Positions 26,664-35,440 of a stretch of 64,000 bases of DNA are shown in pieces. The translations under genes were made by a program, and so were the position numbers. The notes below the pieces were generated by a model, which had not been told where the DNA came from, ran no database searches, and saw only the letters and a list, made by a program, of their open reading frames with translations. Every line of letters starts with the position of its first letter. The first letter of the stretch is position 1. Source of the stretch: an uncultured Pseudomonadales bacterium (GTDB taxonomy: Bacteria; Pseudomonadota; Gammaproteobacteria; Pseudomonadales; Balneatricaceae); contig CALSNA010000004.1 in assembly GCA_943787595.1 (NCBI GenBank), forward strand, positions 248,001 through 312,000. The letters are read 5' to 3'.

Positions 26664-27806
26664 ATGTCGTTAAAAAAACTCAAGGTCATAACGGTGGTAG
26701 GGACTCGTCCCGAGATTATCCGTCTTTCACGGGTGCTGGCCCACCTGGACGAGTACTGCGAGCACGTTCTGGTTCATACTGGCCAGAACTACGATTACGA
26801 GCTTAACCAGGTTTTTTTCGATGACCTGGCGGTGCGCAAGCCAGATTATTTTCTGGACAGTGCGGCCAATTCGACTGGTGCAACCCAGACGATTGGTAAC
26901 CTAATCATTGCGATAGGCCGTGTGCTAGACCAGGAACAGCCCGAAGCCATGCTGGTGTTGGGAGACACCAATAGTTGCCTATCAGTAATCCCAGCCAAGC
27001 GGTGCAAAGTGCCGATTTTCCACATGGAAGCTGGCAACCGTTGTTTTGACCAGCGTGTGCCAGAAGAAACCAACCGTCGTATTGTGGACCATACGGCAGA
27101 CATCAATCTGACGTACAGCACGATTGCGCGTGACTATCTGCTGCGTGAGGGTTTGCCACCGGATCAAGTGATCAAAACCGGTAGCCCGATGTATGAGGTG
27201 CTGAATTATTATCTGCCGCAAATTAAAGCGTCGGGTGCTTTGCATCGTCTTGACCTACAGCCTGAGCAGTACTTTGTGGCCAGTGCCCACCGTGAAGAAA
27301 ACATTGAACCAGACAAGTCATTTATCAAGTTGGTCGCTGTGCTGAACGCCGTAGCCGAGGATTATGGCTTGCCGGTGGTCGTGTCCACACATCCTCGTAC
27401 CCAAAAACGCGCAGATACCATGAGCGCCAAGTTTCACCCCTTGGTGCGCCTGATAAAACCGCTGGGTTTTCATGATTACGTCAATCTGCAAATGCAGGCT
27501 AAGGCAGTACTATCCGACAGTGGCACGATCAACGAAGAGTCGTCGATCCTTAATTTCCCAGCGTTGAACCTGCGCGAGGTGCACGAGCGTCCCGAAGGCA
27601 TGGAAGAGGCTACCGTGATGATGGTGGGCTTGGAGGTGGAGCGCGTGCGTCAAAGCTTGGCTATTCTACAAACCCAGTTTCGTGGTACAGAGCGCAGCTT
27701 GTGCCTGGTAGCCGATTACAGCATGCCCAACGTCAGCGAAAAAGTGGTGCGCATCATCCACAGTTACACCGACTACGTGAACCGCGTAGTGTGGAAGAAG
27801 TACTGA
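26664..27806 (+). CDS. fnlC: UDP-2,6-dideoxy-2-acetamido-L-talose 2-epimerase
   Basis: The third UDP-L-FucNAc enzyme (FnlC/CapG/WbjD), 380 residues of the UDP-GlcNAc 2-epimerase fold. It shows VVGTRPEIIRLSRVLAHLDE, HTGQNYDYELNQVFFDDLAV, FHMEAGNRCFDQRVPEETNR, SAHREENIEP and LSDSGTINEESSILNFPALN. These include the family's catalytic acidic residues and His. With fnlA and fnlB complete, the cell should be able to make UDP-L-FucNAc. It starts 22 bp after fnlB and lies 7 bp before the next gene. Confidence 0.95.
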   Translation: MSLKKLKVITVVGTRPEIIRLSRVLAHLDEYCEHVLVHTGQNYDYELNQVFFDDLAVRKPDYFLDSAANSTGATQTIGNLIIAIGRVLDQEQPEAMLVLGDTNSCLSVIPAKRCKVPIFHMEAGNRCFDQRVPEETNRRIVDHTADINLTYSTIARDYLLREGLPPDQVIKTGSPMYEVLNYYLPQIKASGALHRLDLQPEQYFVASAHREENIEPDKSFIKLVAVLNAVAEDYGLPVVVSTHPRTQKRADTMSAKFHPLVRLIKPLGFHDYVNLQMQAKAVLSDSGTINEESSILNFPALNLREVHERPEGMEEATVMMVGLEVERVRQSLAILQTQFRGTERSLCLVADYSMPNVSEKVVRIIHSYTDYVNRVVWKKY

Positions 27807-27813
27807 GACCAGC

Positions 27814-29061
27814 ATGCACATTCTCGTCGTTAGCCAGTACTTTTGGCCAGAAAATTTTCGTATCAATGACTTAGTCAAGGAGTGGGCTCAGCGTGGTCAT
27901 CAAGTCACGGTACTGACAGGCATACCCAATTACCCTGCCGGTAAAGTTTTCGATGTTTATCGCAAGCAACCCAGTGTGTTTGCTAAATACGAGGGCGTGC
28001 AGGTGATACGGGCTCCAATGCTTGCACGTGGCTCAGGTAATACGTGCTTAGTACTAAATTACCTGAGCTTTGTATTCGGCGCAAGCAGTTTTGGAGCCTA
28101 CCGTTTACGGGGAATACCAGCCGATGTGATTTTTGTATTTGGGGTCTCACCTGTGACAGTTGGTTTGCCAGCGGTTTGGCTGGGTAAGATCAAGAAAGCA
28201 CCTGTGGTGTTTTGGGTGCTTGACCTGTGGCCTGAAACCTTGTCAGCCGTTGGCGTAATTCGTTCACCTCGATTACTGGGTTGGGTGGGCCACATGGTGA
28301 GCTTCATTTACAACCGCTGTACTTTGATGTTGGGGCAGTCCCAGGGATTTTTAAACAGCATTGCCAAGTACTGCCATGACCAAGCCAAAATACGTTACTT
28401 CCCAAGTTGGTCGGAAGAAGTGCTCACAAATAATAACGACCAGCCTGCCTCTGAAGTACCAGAGTTGTTTAACGGATTCACGGTGGTATTTGCTGGCAAC
28501 ATCGGCGAAGCGCAAGACATGCCGGCTGTTCTGGATGCAGCTGAGCAGTTGAAAGACAAAGCGACGGTTCGCTGGGTCATCGTAGGTGATGGGCGTAAAT
28601 CACAATGGCTTCAATCTGAAGTGATCCAGCGTGGTTTAGAGCATCGAGTGCTGTTGCCTGGCCGTTTTCCGATAGAGCGAATGACTTCATTTTATGCCCA
28701 TGCTGATGCACTGCTAGTCTCGTTAAAACATGATCCGGTATTCAGCTTGACGATCCCAGGCAAAGTGCAATCGTATTTGATGGCTGGTATTCCTTTGCTG
28801 GGCATGCTGGATGGTGTAGGTGCGGCTGTGATCCGTGATGCAAACGCTGGGCTAACTTGTGAGTCAGGCAATGGAGCGAGTTTGGCACAAGCGGTATTAG
28901 ATTTAGAAGCGATGAGTCCAAAACAACGCAAACAGTTGGGACTGAATGGCCGGAAGTATGCTCAACAAGAGTTTGGGCGAGCGCAATTGATGGACCGAAT
29001 TGAAGAGCTGCTGGCCGAGGCTGTGACCAATCGCAAAACTAAGGGTTGGAAGTCAAGATAA
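27814..29061 (+). CDS. wbuB: GT4 glycosyltransferase, WbuB-like L-fucosamine transferase
   Basis: 415 residues. LVVSQYFWPENFRINDLVKE, TGIPNYPAGKVFDVYRK, ADVIFVFGVSPVTVGLPA, VVFWVLDLWPETLSAVGVI and LPGRFPIERMTSFYAHADAL follow WbuB, which transfers L-FucNAc in O-antigen units and typically sits directly after fnlABC. The late motif SLTIPGKVQSYLMAGIPLL holds the nucleotide-binding acidic region, although here Gly-Lys occupies the usual Lys position. Donor and context agree with the function. The stop overlaps the start of the next, decayed gene (TAATG). Confidence 0.88.
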   Translation: MHILVVSQYFWPENFRINDLVKEWAQRGHQVTVLTGIPNYPAGKVFDVYRKQPSVFAKYEGVQVIRAPMLARGSGNTCLVLNYLSFVFGASSFGAYRLRGIPADVIFVFGVSPVTVGLPAVWLGKIKKAPVVFWVLDLWPETLSAVGVIRSPRLLGWVGHMVSFIYNRCTLMLGQSQGFLNSIAKYCHDQAKIRYFPSWSEEVLTNNNDQPASEVPELFNGFTVVFAGNIGEAQDMPAVLDAAEQLKDKATVRWVIVGDGRKSQWLQSEVIQRGLEHRVLLPGRFPIERMTSFYAHADALLVSLKHDPVFSLTIPGKVQSYLMAGIPLLGMLDGVGAAVIRDANAGLTCESGNGASLAQAVLDLEAMSPKQRKQLGLNGRKYAQQEFGRAQLMDRIEELLAEAVTNRKTKGWKSR

Positions 29062-29445
29062 TGAATTTGTTGACAGAAGCTACCGGCTTTGTAGGCAACG
29101 TACTGGTCAATTGGTTGGCTTCTGAACACAAATCAAGAGATGTTGTAGTGGCGGTTTATCAATGTAGCCTGGTTTGTGATTGATAGCTTGGTGTATCTAA
29201 TTATCACTTATTTGGAGCACTCAGCTGCTGCTAATCAAACATTTTTGGTCAGTGATGATAAATATTTGTCCACGACTGAGTTTCTGCATCAGTTGGGTAT
29301 AGCATTGGGTAAGTCGGCACGTTTATCACCTATTCTAGCTTCATTCTAGGAATTGGCATCCTGATTGCTTGGCGATCTCCAGGCCGATATCTCAAAGACC
29401 AAGGAACTTCTCAATTGGGCGCTTCCTGTAAACATCAATAAAGGG
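29061..29445 (+). pseudogene. Decayed NAD-dependent sugar epimerase/reductase (WbpV/GNE-like)
   Basis: From ATG 29061 the sequence reads MNLLTEATGFVGNVLVNWLA, which is a Rossmann start, then stops. A later frame gives HSAAANQTFLVSDDKYLSTT, EFLHQLGIALGKSARL, then LQADISKTKELLNWALPVN and GLRKTAQWY. This is the C-terminal pattern of the epimerases located between wbuB-like genes and the initiating transferase in Pseudomonas-type O-antigen loci. About 500 bp of the centre is deleted. It would have made a UDP-HexNAc precursor. Confidence 0.75.
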
Positions 29446-29480
29446 CTACGAAAAACGGCCCAATGGTATTCGAGCTACTG

Positions 29481-30038
29481 ATGATTAGAATTCTGGATGT
29501 ATTGTTTGCTGCTGTTGGAATGCTGGTTTTGTCACCCTTGTTCTTATTGGTTTTGATTCTGGGATGGTTTGATACTCGATCATCCTTGTTCAGACAAGAA
29601 CGTGTGGGAAGAAACCGGCAACCATTTACATTAGTAAAGTTTCGAACCATGCGACTTGATATGGTTTCTATTGCTTCGCATCTGGCAGGTGCTTCGGCGA
29701 TCACCCCGCTGGGGAGATTTTTACGCAGAACCAAACTGGATGAACTGCCACAGCTGTGGAATGTGTTGCGTGGAGATATGAGCTTGGTGGGACCACGGCC
29801 ATGTTTATTTAATCAGCATGATTTGATTGCTGAACGTGCTGCACGGGATGTGTTTGATGTCAGGCCTGGGATTACTGGTTTGGCGCAGATTCAGGGGATT
29901 GATATGTCCACACCAGAGTTGTTGGCTAAAACCGATGCTGAGATGTTAAGGCAAATGAATGTGTTCAAGTACTTTCGATATATTTCTTTAACGATACTGG
30001 GCAAAGGTGCTGGTGATCGTGTGAGGATAAAATCATGA
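29481..30038 (+). CDS. Initiating sugar-1-phosphate transferase (undecaprenyl-phosphate, PglC/WcaJ-type)
   Basis: About 185 residues from ATG 29481 ([20 protein letters not shown]); an in-frame ATG at 29463 adds six residues. A single membrane segment (residues 1-30) precedes the bacterial sugar transferase domain: [69 protein letters not shown]. The small monotopic form resembles PglC rather than long WbaP proteins. It transfers a UDP-HexNAc-derived sugar phosphate to undecaprenyl phosphate, starting the repeat unit. Confidence 0.9.
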   Translation: MIRILDVLFAAVGMLVLSPLFLLVLILGWFDTRSSLFRQERVGRNRQPFTLVKFRTMRLDMVSIASHLAGASAITPLGRFLRRTKLDELPQLWNVLRGDMSLVGPRPCLFNQHDLIAERAARDVFDVRPGITGLAQIQGIDMSTPELLAKTDAEMLRQMNVFKYFRYISLTILGKGAGDRVRIKS

Positions 30039-30059
30039 TGATCAGGGATTATTGAATCT

Positions 30060-32049
30060 ATGTTAAGCAGACTTCGTCAAGCTTCGCAGCCAGTTTTAGC
30101 ACTTCCTCGTTACGCCAAGCGCATCATTGCTTTGTTGGTGGATATCAGCTTATGTGTGCTGACCGTTTGGTTAGCCCTTTATCTGCGCCTAGGTGAGTTT
30201 GTCTCTCTATCGGGTACAGCATTCTGGGCAGTAGCTTTTTCGGTGGCATTTGCTCTGCCAATTTTTATCATGTCAGGCTTGTATCGGGCGATCTTCCGCT
30301 ATTCTGGTTACCCTGCGATGTTTGCCGTGGCCCGCGCCATTGGTGTGTATAGCTTGCTTTATGCAAGCATTATTATGGCATTTGGTATTACGGGCATTCC
30401 ACGCACTGTAGGCCTAATTCAGCCTCTGTTACTGTTTCTTGCGATTAGTAGTTCACGTGCTCTGGCGCGCTATTGGCTTGGGGGGATGTACCAAAGCCAT
30501 CTACAATTTGCTGCCTTGCCCAAGGCGTTGGTCTATGGTGCTGGCAGTGCAGGCCGACAGTTGGTTTCCGCGCTTGATAATAGTTTTGAGATGCGTGTGG
30601 TGGGCTTTCTGGATGATGATGATCGTCTGCATGGACATGTGTTAAACGGTAAGCCTATCTTTTCACCAATGGATCTGGCGGATATGATTGAGTCCAAGGG
30701 CGTGACGCATGTGCTGTTAGCGATTCCCTCTGCAAATCGTCGCCTGCGCAATGAAATTCTGGAAAAAATTGGCCAGAATCAGGTAGCTGTTCGAACTCTG
30801 CCGAGTTTTGCCGACCTTGCTGAAGGCCGTGTCACTACTTCCGATCTTCGTGATCTGGATATTGATGATCTACTGGGACGTGAGACGGTGGCTTCGAATC
30901 ATATTTTACTGGGCAAGAATATCTCATCCAAGGTGGTGCTGGTAACTGGTGCAGGCGGTTCGATTGGATCAGAGCTTTGCCGTCAGATCATTAAGCTCAA
31001 GCCCTAGAAAACTTTTGTTGGTGGAGATGAGCGAATATGCGCTGTATGTTATTCATTCGGAACTTGAAAGTTTGTGTGAGGGTTTGGGTGATTTAGATCG
31101 TACTTGTATTGTACCGCTGCTAGCTTCAGTCCAGGATAAGGACCGCTTGCTGGAAATCATGGATACTTGGCAGCCTGATACGGTCTACCACGCTGCTGCT
31201 TACAAGCATGTGCCACTGGTTGAGCACAACGTAGCAGAGGGCGTAAAAAATAACGTCATTGGTACACTGACCACCGTGCAGGTTGCGATTGAAAAAGGTG
31301 TATCAGATTTTGTTTTGATCTCTACCGACAAGGCGGTTAGGCCAACTAATATGATGGGAGCGAGCAAACGACTGGCAGAGCTCTGTCTGCAAGCGCTTTT
31401 TTCTCTGCAATTACAAAAGTCTGGAAATGATAATAAAACCAGGTTTTCCATTGTGCGCTTTGGCAATGTGCTGGATTCATCAGGTTCGGTTATTCCGCTC
31501 TTTCGCAAACAAATTCGTGACGGTGGACCTATCACGCTGACACACTCTGATATCACCCGTTTCTTTATGACCATTCCGGAAGCAGCGCAGTTAGTGATTC
31601 AGGCAGGTGCCATGGCCAAGGGTGGTGATGTGTTTGTGTTGGATATGGGTGAGTCGGTGAAGATAGAGGACCTTGCCAAACGCATGATTGAGCTTTCTGG
31701 TCTATCGCTACGAGATGAGTCCAATCCGGAGGGCGATATCGAAATTATGGTGACAGGGCTTCGACCCGGTGAAAAACTCTACGAAGAACTGATGCTTGGT
31801 GACAATCCACAGCCTACCGTGCATTCCAAGATTCAGCGGGCACAGGACCCATTCATTCCATGGAATGAGTTGGAAGCTGATCTCAACACTCTGAAAATAC
31901 TGCTTGGTCATAACAATGTTGTAATGATCATTGCGGTGTTGCAAAAACTGGTCGTGGGTTATCAGCCCAGCAGTGAAGTGGTGGATTGTGTCTTTACTGA
32001 GCAGATGAAACTGGGCAATGGCGCTGGATTAGATAAATCCATTACCTGA
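30060..32049 (+). pseudogene. wbpM: UDP-GlcNAc 4,6-dehydratase WbpM, interrupted by one frameshift
   Basis: The first part (to 31007) has four membrane helices (RIIALLVDISLCVLTVWLAL onward), a CoA-binding-like domain (ALVYGAGSAGRQLVSALDNS), and the second Rossmann start VVLVTGAGGSIGSELCRQII. It then stops. The second part, from 31011, continues in another frame with PRKLLLVEMSEYALYVIHSE, AAYKHVPLVEHNVAEGVKNN, ISTDKAVRPTNMMGASKRLA and FSIVRFGNVLDSSGSVIPLF. One extra base near AAGCCCTAGAAAA explains the break; removing it restores about 662 residues. It may be a true lesion or a sequencing error. WbpM supplies the UDP-QuiNAc/FucNAc precursor. Confidence 0.9.
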
Positions 32050-32064
32050 CTGACAACGCCTTGC

Positions 32065-32500
32065 TCATGAACCCTGAGATTGCAGCTTGCGATTGCAGCT
32101 GCAGTTGTGGGCTTTTTTGCTTTCAGGCATCGGGCTGCTCATCTTATGCTTTGATATTATCCTCGTTTTCGCTTTTGCCTTCTTTGCCTGGATAGCTCCT
32201 TCCATACTGCCAGTATTCTCAACTAGTTTCAGGTGAGTTAGGAGCTTCTGCTGATGCTGGAAGATATAGCTTATTACTGCCTCGTTAGGGAGCAGTTTGG
32301 CCATGTAACCCTTGTCAAATACCAGATTCAAAAATTTTGCTCCATAATTTTCCTCGGCATCTTTAATAGCTTTCCTGCACTTGGCTCATTCCCTTTTCGA
32401 ACTTGATGATCTGTTCGACGGCCGCTGTATTTTTTTCCTTTGGTAGTGGCAGTGTGGTTTTACATCTTCAAATTGATCGGTCACATAGGCCATTGTGATG
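32065..32500 (-). pseudogene. Remnant of a RepB/ParB-like plasmid partition protein, copy 1
   Basis: Minus-strand pieces read NTAAVEQIIKFEKGMSQVQE, then in another frame KDAEENYGAKFLNLVFDKGY, MAKLLPNEAVISYIFQHQQK. This fits the RepB C-terminal region (coiled coil, YG..LNLVVA.GY...LL.N..V..Y). The piece at 36960-37380 aligns with it over the same segment. No ParA partner and no N-terminal ParB domain were found. Confidence 0.45.
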
Positions 32501-32609
32501 TTTTTCGTTTGCAGATGTATACATAATAGGCATATTTTTGGTGCTCAGTCGATATGCCCACATACTGGGTAGTTCGGAAAGCGGTGGGAGTTTCTGCTTC
32601 AGTCACTCG

Positions 32610-32790
32610 ATTTTTCTTAACTGTGCGGTAGTCATTTGCACTTTTGTTGGGTGGTTGAGCATACTGAGTAGGATCATGAATCGTTCCTCACCGGATTCAG
32701 CTTGGCAGGTGGTTTCAATTCCAGCTAAGGGGCCATCAACTAAAGTGATCCGGTCGTCTTGTTTGAAGGGCTGTTCAGGATAATAGTATT
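32610..32790 (-). pseudogene. KOW-domain fragment of an RfaH/NusG-like protein
   Basis: The minus strand encodes EQPFKQDDRITLVDGPLAGI, ETTCQAESGEERFMILLSML, NHPTKVQMTTAQLRKIE and a stop. This corresponds to the C-terminal KOW domain of RfaH-type antiterminators (F..GD.V.....GP..G.......). The N-terminal NGN domain is missing. It lies 570 bp from the intact rfaH but points the other way and is clearly divergent from it, so it is not a recent duplicate. Confidence 0.6.
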
Positions 32791-32799
32791 GCTCGCATT

Positions 32800-33362
32800 A
32801 TGGTGTTGGGTAAGTCAAAACTAATTTCTGTTAGTTCAGATATACACTGCACCAGTTTACATACCACGCGCATTGAACGGAGATGGTATTTACCTTGCTT
32901 TTGAGAGCTGTTTGTTTCTAGCTGGGTTTGGTATGTACTCCATATGAGGGTGGGTATCATCGAGTGTGGTTTACTGTAATTCAGTTGCTGGAATCGTGGT
33001 AAATGCAGGCTTTGGCAGTTGGATTCGCTGTCTGGTGATCTGTAAATTGGTTAGCCCACTGGCTTCTGCCATACATCTTAAAATTAGCAGGAGGCGATCA
33101 TCAGCCTGCTGACAAGTATCCGAGCGTCCAGCCAACTGGATCTGGTTGATATGTGTGATAAATAGGGTTTGATCGTTTATGGTTTCCCCTCCTTTGCGTT
33201 TCTGGTGCCATCAATTTGCGTTCTTTCAAGTTTAAAAAAGGATAATTTTGAATAACTTTTTGTGAGAGGAGGTTGTTACGAACTATTTGATTTTTAGTTG
33301 GAATCTTACTTTCTGGATTTATCAATCTGGATCTTTATGAGATAATCATTCAGAAATAAAGC
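32800..33362. other. Unresolved interval before rfaH
   Basis: Minus-strand reading frames such as DRLLLILRCMAEASGLTNLQ and SMRVVCKLVQCISELTEISF look like decayed protein, without a family I can name. The rfaH promoter should lie near 33250-33360, but no confident boxes are seen. Confidence 0.4.
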
Positions 33363-33878
33363 ATGGACGAGTTGAGTATGGCTGAATCAGGCTGGTTGGT
33401 TGTTATGACAAAACCAAGAATGGAAACAGAGGCGAAAGTACATTTGGAGAGGCAAGGTTTTTTGGTCTACCTGCCTTTCTGGTTTGATCTGAAACGTCGT
33501 TCTGATGGGTGGCAAAAAGTACAATCCGCGATGTTCCCGCGTTACCTTTTTGTGAAACCAGCTCATGTTGAGCAATCTATATCACCGATTCGTTCTACCC
33601 GGGGCGTCAGCCAGTTAGTGCGTTTTGGGACTGATCCTGCGTGGGCCAGCGATGTGCTTATTAAGGAAATCCAACACCTGGAAGCTGTGCGTAACGCTGG
33701 TGGTGATTTTCTTAAACCCTTCAAAACAGGTGATAAAGTCATGGTGGTAGTGGGGCCATTCAAGGGCGTATCTGCCGAGGTTCTTTCATCTGACCAACAA
33801 CGCGTGATTTTGTTGTTGCAGCTGTTGGGCAAAACCCAACAGTTGGAATTTGAGGTGGGAATTTGCCAGGTGCGATAG
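33363..33878 (+). CDS. rfaH: Transcription antitermination protein RfaH
   Basis: A 171-residue NusG paralogue. The N-terminal NGN domain begins WLVVMTKPRMETEAKVHLER, followed by GFLVYLPFWFDLKRRSDGWQ, MFPRYLFVKPAH and IRSTRGVSQLVRFG. A linker leads to the KOW domain (FKTGDKVMVVVGPFKGVSAE). RfaH binds RNA polymerase paused at ops sites and allows long horizontally acquired polysaccharide operons to be read through. An ops-like site at 10917-10928 opens this locus. The start is ATG 33363, or ATG 33378 five codons later; neither has a strong ribosome site. Confidence 0.92.
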   Translation: MDELSMAESGWLVVMTKPRMETEAKVHLERQGFLVYLPFWFDLKRRSDGWQKVQSAMFPRYLFVKPAHVEQSISPIRSTRGVSQLVRFGTDPAWASDVLIKEIQHLEAVRNAGGDFLKPFKTGDKVMVVVGPFKGVSAEVLSSDQQRVILLLQLLGKTQQLEFEVGICQVR

Positions 33879-34245
33879 TGCTTGGCTGATGAGCGTTTGT
33901 GAAAAATATTCTCGGCAGGCTGATAAGGAACGATATGCCGAACCCCATTTTGACTAGTTACTAATTAGAAAGCATCGTGTTTTTTGTGGTGGAATGATTG
34001 GTTTCCACGAAGAGCTGGATTATAAGTGCTAGGTTTTTGGTGCAAAATTTACGTACAGTAATGATAAATACGACTATGGGTAGATGCTTCAAAAAACTGA
34101 TTAACACTATTGACAGTCTTACTGAAGTACCCATAGAGAGCTGTTAAGTAGTGGTGCTGACCTAGCCTGGGCATTCGGTGCTGATTGATAATTGTGGTTG
34201 ATTTTGATGGTGATATAGTCATCAAACTTTGTTCGGAGTTAACTC
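33879..34245. other. Intergenic stretch without recognised genes
   Basis: AT-rich sequence after rfaH with many stops on both strands. Nothing recognisable up to the repeat and its terminator. Confidence 0.5.
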
Positions 34246-34490
34246 TACACTACCATTAAACAAAAAACCGGTTATCCGAAACCGGTTTTTTCGTATCTGA
34301 TCCCCTGTTTCGGGGGTCTTTCAGGCAAATCAAGCGTACTGGGCCATGTCTACGCTATCCTGACATTCACCCTTTTTGATCCCCTCTTTAGCCAATATTC
34401 CTTGTGATTACCTATTAGAAGCATACCCACCAAGTGCTGTTGTTATTCTTGTATAATCTATAAAGATTAGATTCATCCGGTGGCTCAGCG
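34246..34490. repeat. Degenerate direct repeat, copy B
   Basis: Counterpart of 9371-9615 in the same orientation. It opens with a perfect terminator hairpin, followed by a second CCCC..GGGG hairpin (34311-34325), and ends at DSSGGS codons equivalent to DLFGGS of copy A. The broken fcl fragment begins immediately after it on the other strand. Together the copies bracket the whole 22-kb polysaccharide locus. Confidence 0.7.
34262..34291 (+). terminator. Perfect bidirectional intrinsic terminator
   Basis: AAAAAACCGGTT pairs perfectly with AACCGGTTTTTT (12 bp) around a six-base loop. T-runs on both strands make it able to stop transcription from either side: the RfaH-dependent locus on the left and the minus-strand gene debris on the right. 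Confidence 0.85.
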
Positions 34491-34494
34491 AGTT

Positions 34495-34775
34495 TGAGGT
34501 AGATACAATTGGAGCTAAGGAATAGAAGTTTCTTATGCCATTCTAAAACATCACATCAATGACATTGGTTTCTATCATCGTATTTTTATAGATGAATCCG
34601 GCTGGGTAAGTGTCATTGGCATGAATACCACCGACTTTGGCAGCAGCGAGATAGACCTGATTTGGCTTCCTGTTCGAAGAAATCATGCACTGCAGTTTGA
34701 TTAGTGAGGTCCAGCTCAGTATGTGTACGGGTTATTATACTGCTTTGGCCTTGTACCTTTAAGCTGCGCACTATG
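34495..34775 (-). pseudogene. fcl: GDP-L-fucose synthase fragment, N-terminal part
   Basis: The minus strand gives [40 protein letters not shown]. After a frameshift follow [20 protein letters not shown] and [18 protein letters not shown] with a stop, then GIRNF. This is residues ~10-110 of Fcl/WcaG, lacking the catalytic remainder. It abuts repeat copy B. Confidence 0.7.
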
Positions 34776-34779
34776 GCAG

Positions 34780-34862
34780 AAGTACCGCGCATCCACCTTA
34801 ACAATATCTTTACCACCCAGGGTGCCCATTTCTTGAATACCCTGCCGATGCCAGCTAACGTC
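34780..34862 (-). pseudogene. gmd: GDP-mannose 4,6-dehydratase fragment, near C-terminus
   Basis: A short minus-strand segment, VSWHRQGIQEMGTLGGKDIV then KVDARYF, matches the late part of Gmd (W.G.G..E.G......V.VDPRYFRP). It is joined on one side to a manB fragment and on the other to the fcl fragment, so internal deletions have fused three formerly adjacent GDP-sugar genes. Confidence 0.5.
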
Positions 34863-34865
34863 AAC

Positions 34866-35125
34866 ATCTAAATAGAAGGTGGCAAAGTAGATTTCTTCGG
34901 TTTCACCCTAACCCAATATCAATAATGTCTATGCCAGCATCCATCAGATCTTCTTTCAGCACAGCTTTGAGTGGTTCGCTGGTGGGGCCGATATCGGCAT
35001 CCAGGACAACATGTTTTAGCTAGAGATGTTTATCATAGTCCCGCCCGATGGATTCGTTGAGTTTAGTTCCTGACCGAACACGGTATCCTAGGCCTTGATG
35101 CAGGTGAGTTTATGTGAGTTCATAT
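34866..35125 (-). pseudogene. manB: Phosphomannomutase fragment, N-terminal part
   Basis: The minus strand carries LTCIKA near 35110, then after damage KLNESIGRDYDKHL, VVLDADIGPTSEPLKAVLKE, DLMDAGIDIIDIGLGETEEI, YFATFYLDVD. This is the beginning of CpsG/ManB-type phosphomannomutases (KAYDIRG..., TEE(I/M)YFATFHL.VDGGI). It stops before the catalytic serine region. With gmd and fcl this indicates a lost GDP-fucose or GDP-rhamnose pathway. Confidence 0.6.
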
Positions 35126-35440
35126 CTCAAATAGGCGTTCGACAGCGTTTAAGCACACTAATGCCAAGGTATGCAGTGACCGGCAAACCCGTCTTAACGA
35201 CTATGATGTTAATAAATCAGCGACCCAGATGATTCCGGGATATGATTGAATACCATCCCAATCGTTCCAGACTGGACACTGAAATACGTTTTTTTAAAGA
35301 TTTTATTGTAGTTTCTATTTTTTGTACTTTTGTTTCAATCTTGGTCTTTGGGCTTCTCTACTGCTTTATTATCGTTACGATTTAATATTATAAGCAACAG
35401 GTCTGGTCGATACGTCCAGTGGTAAATTCAGGCAGAATAT

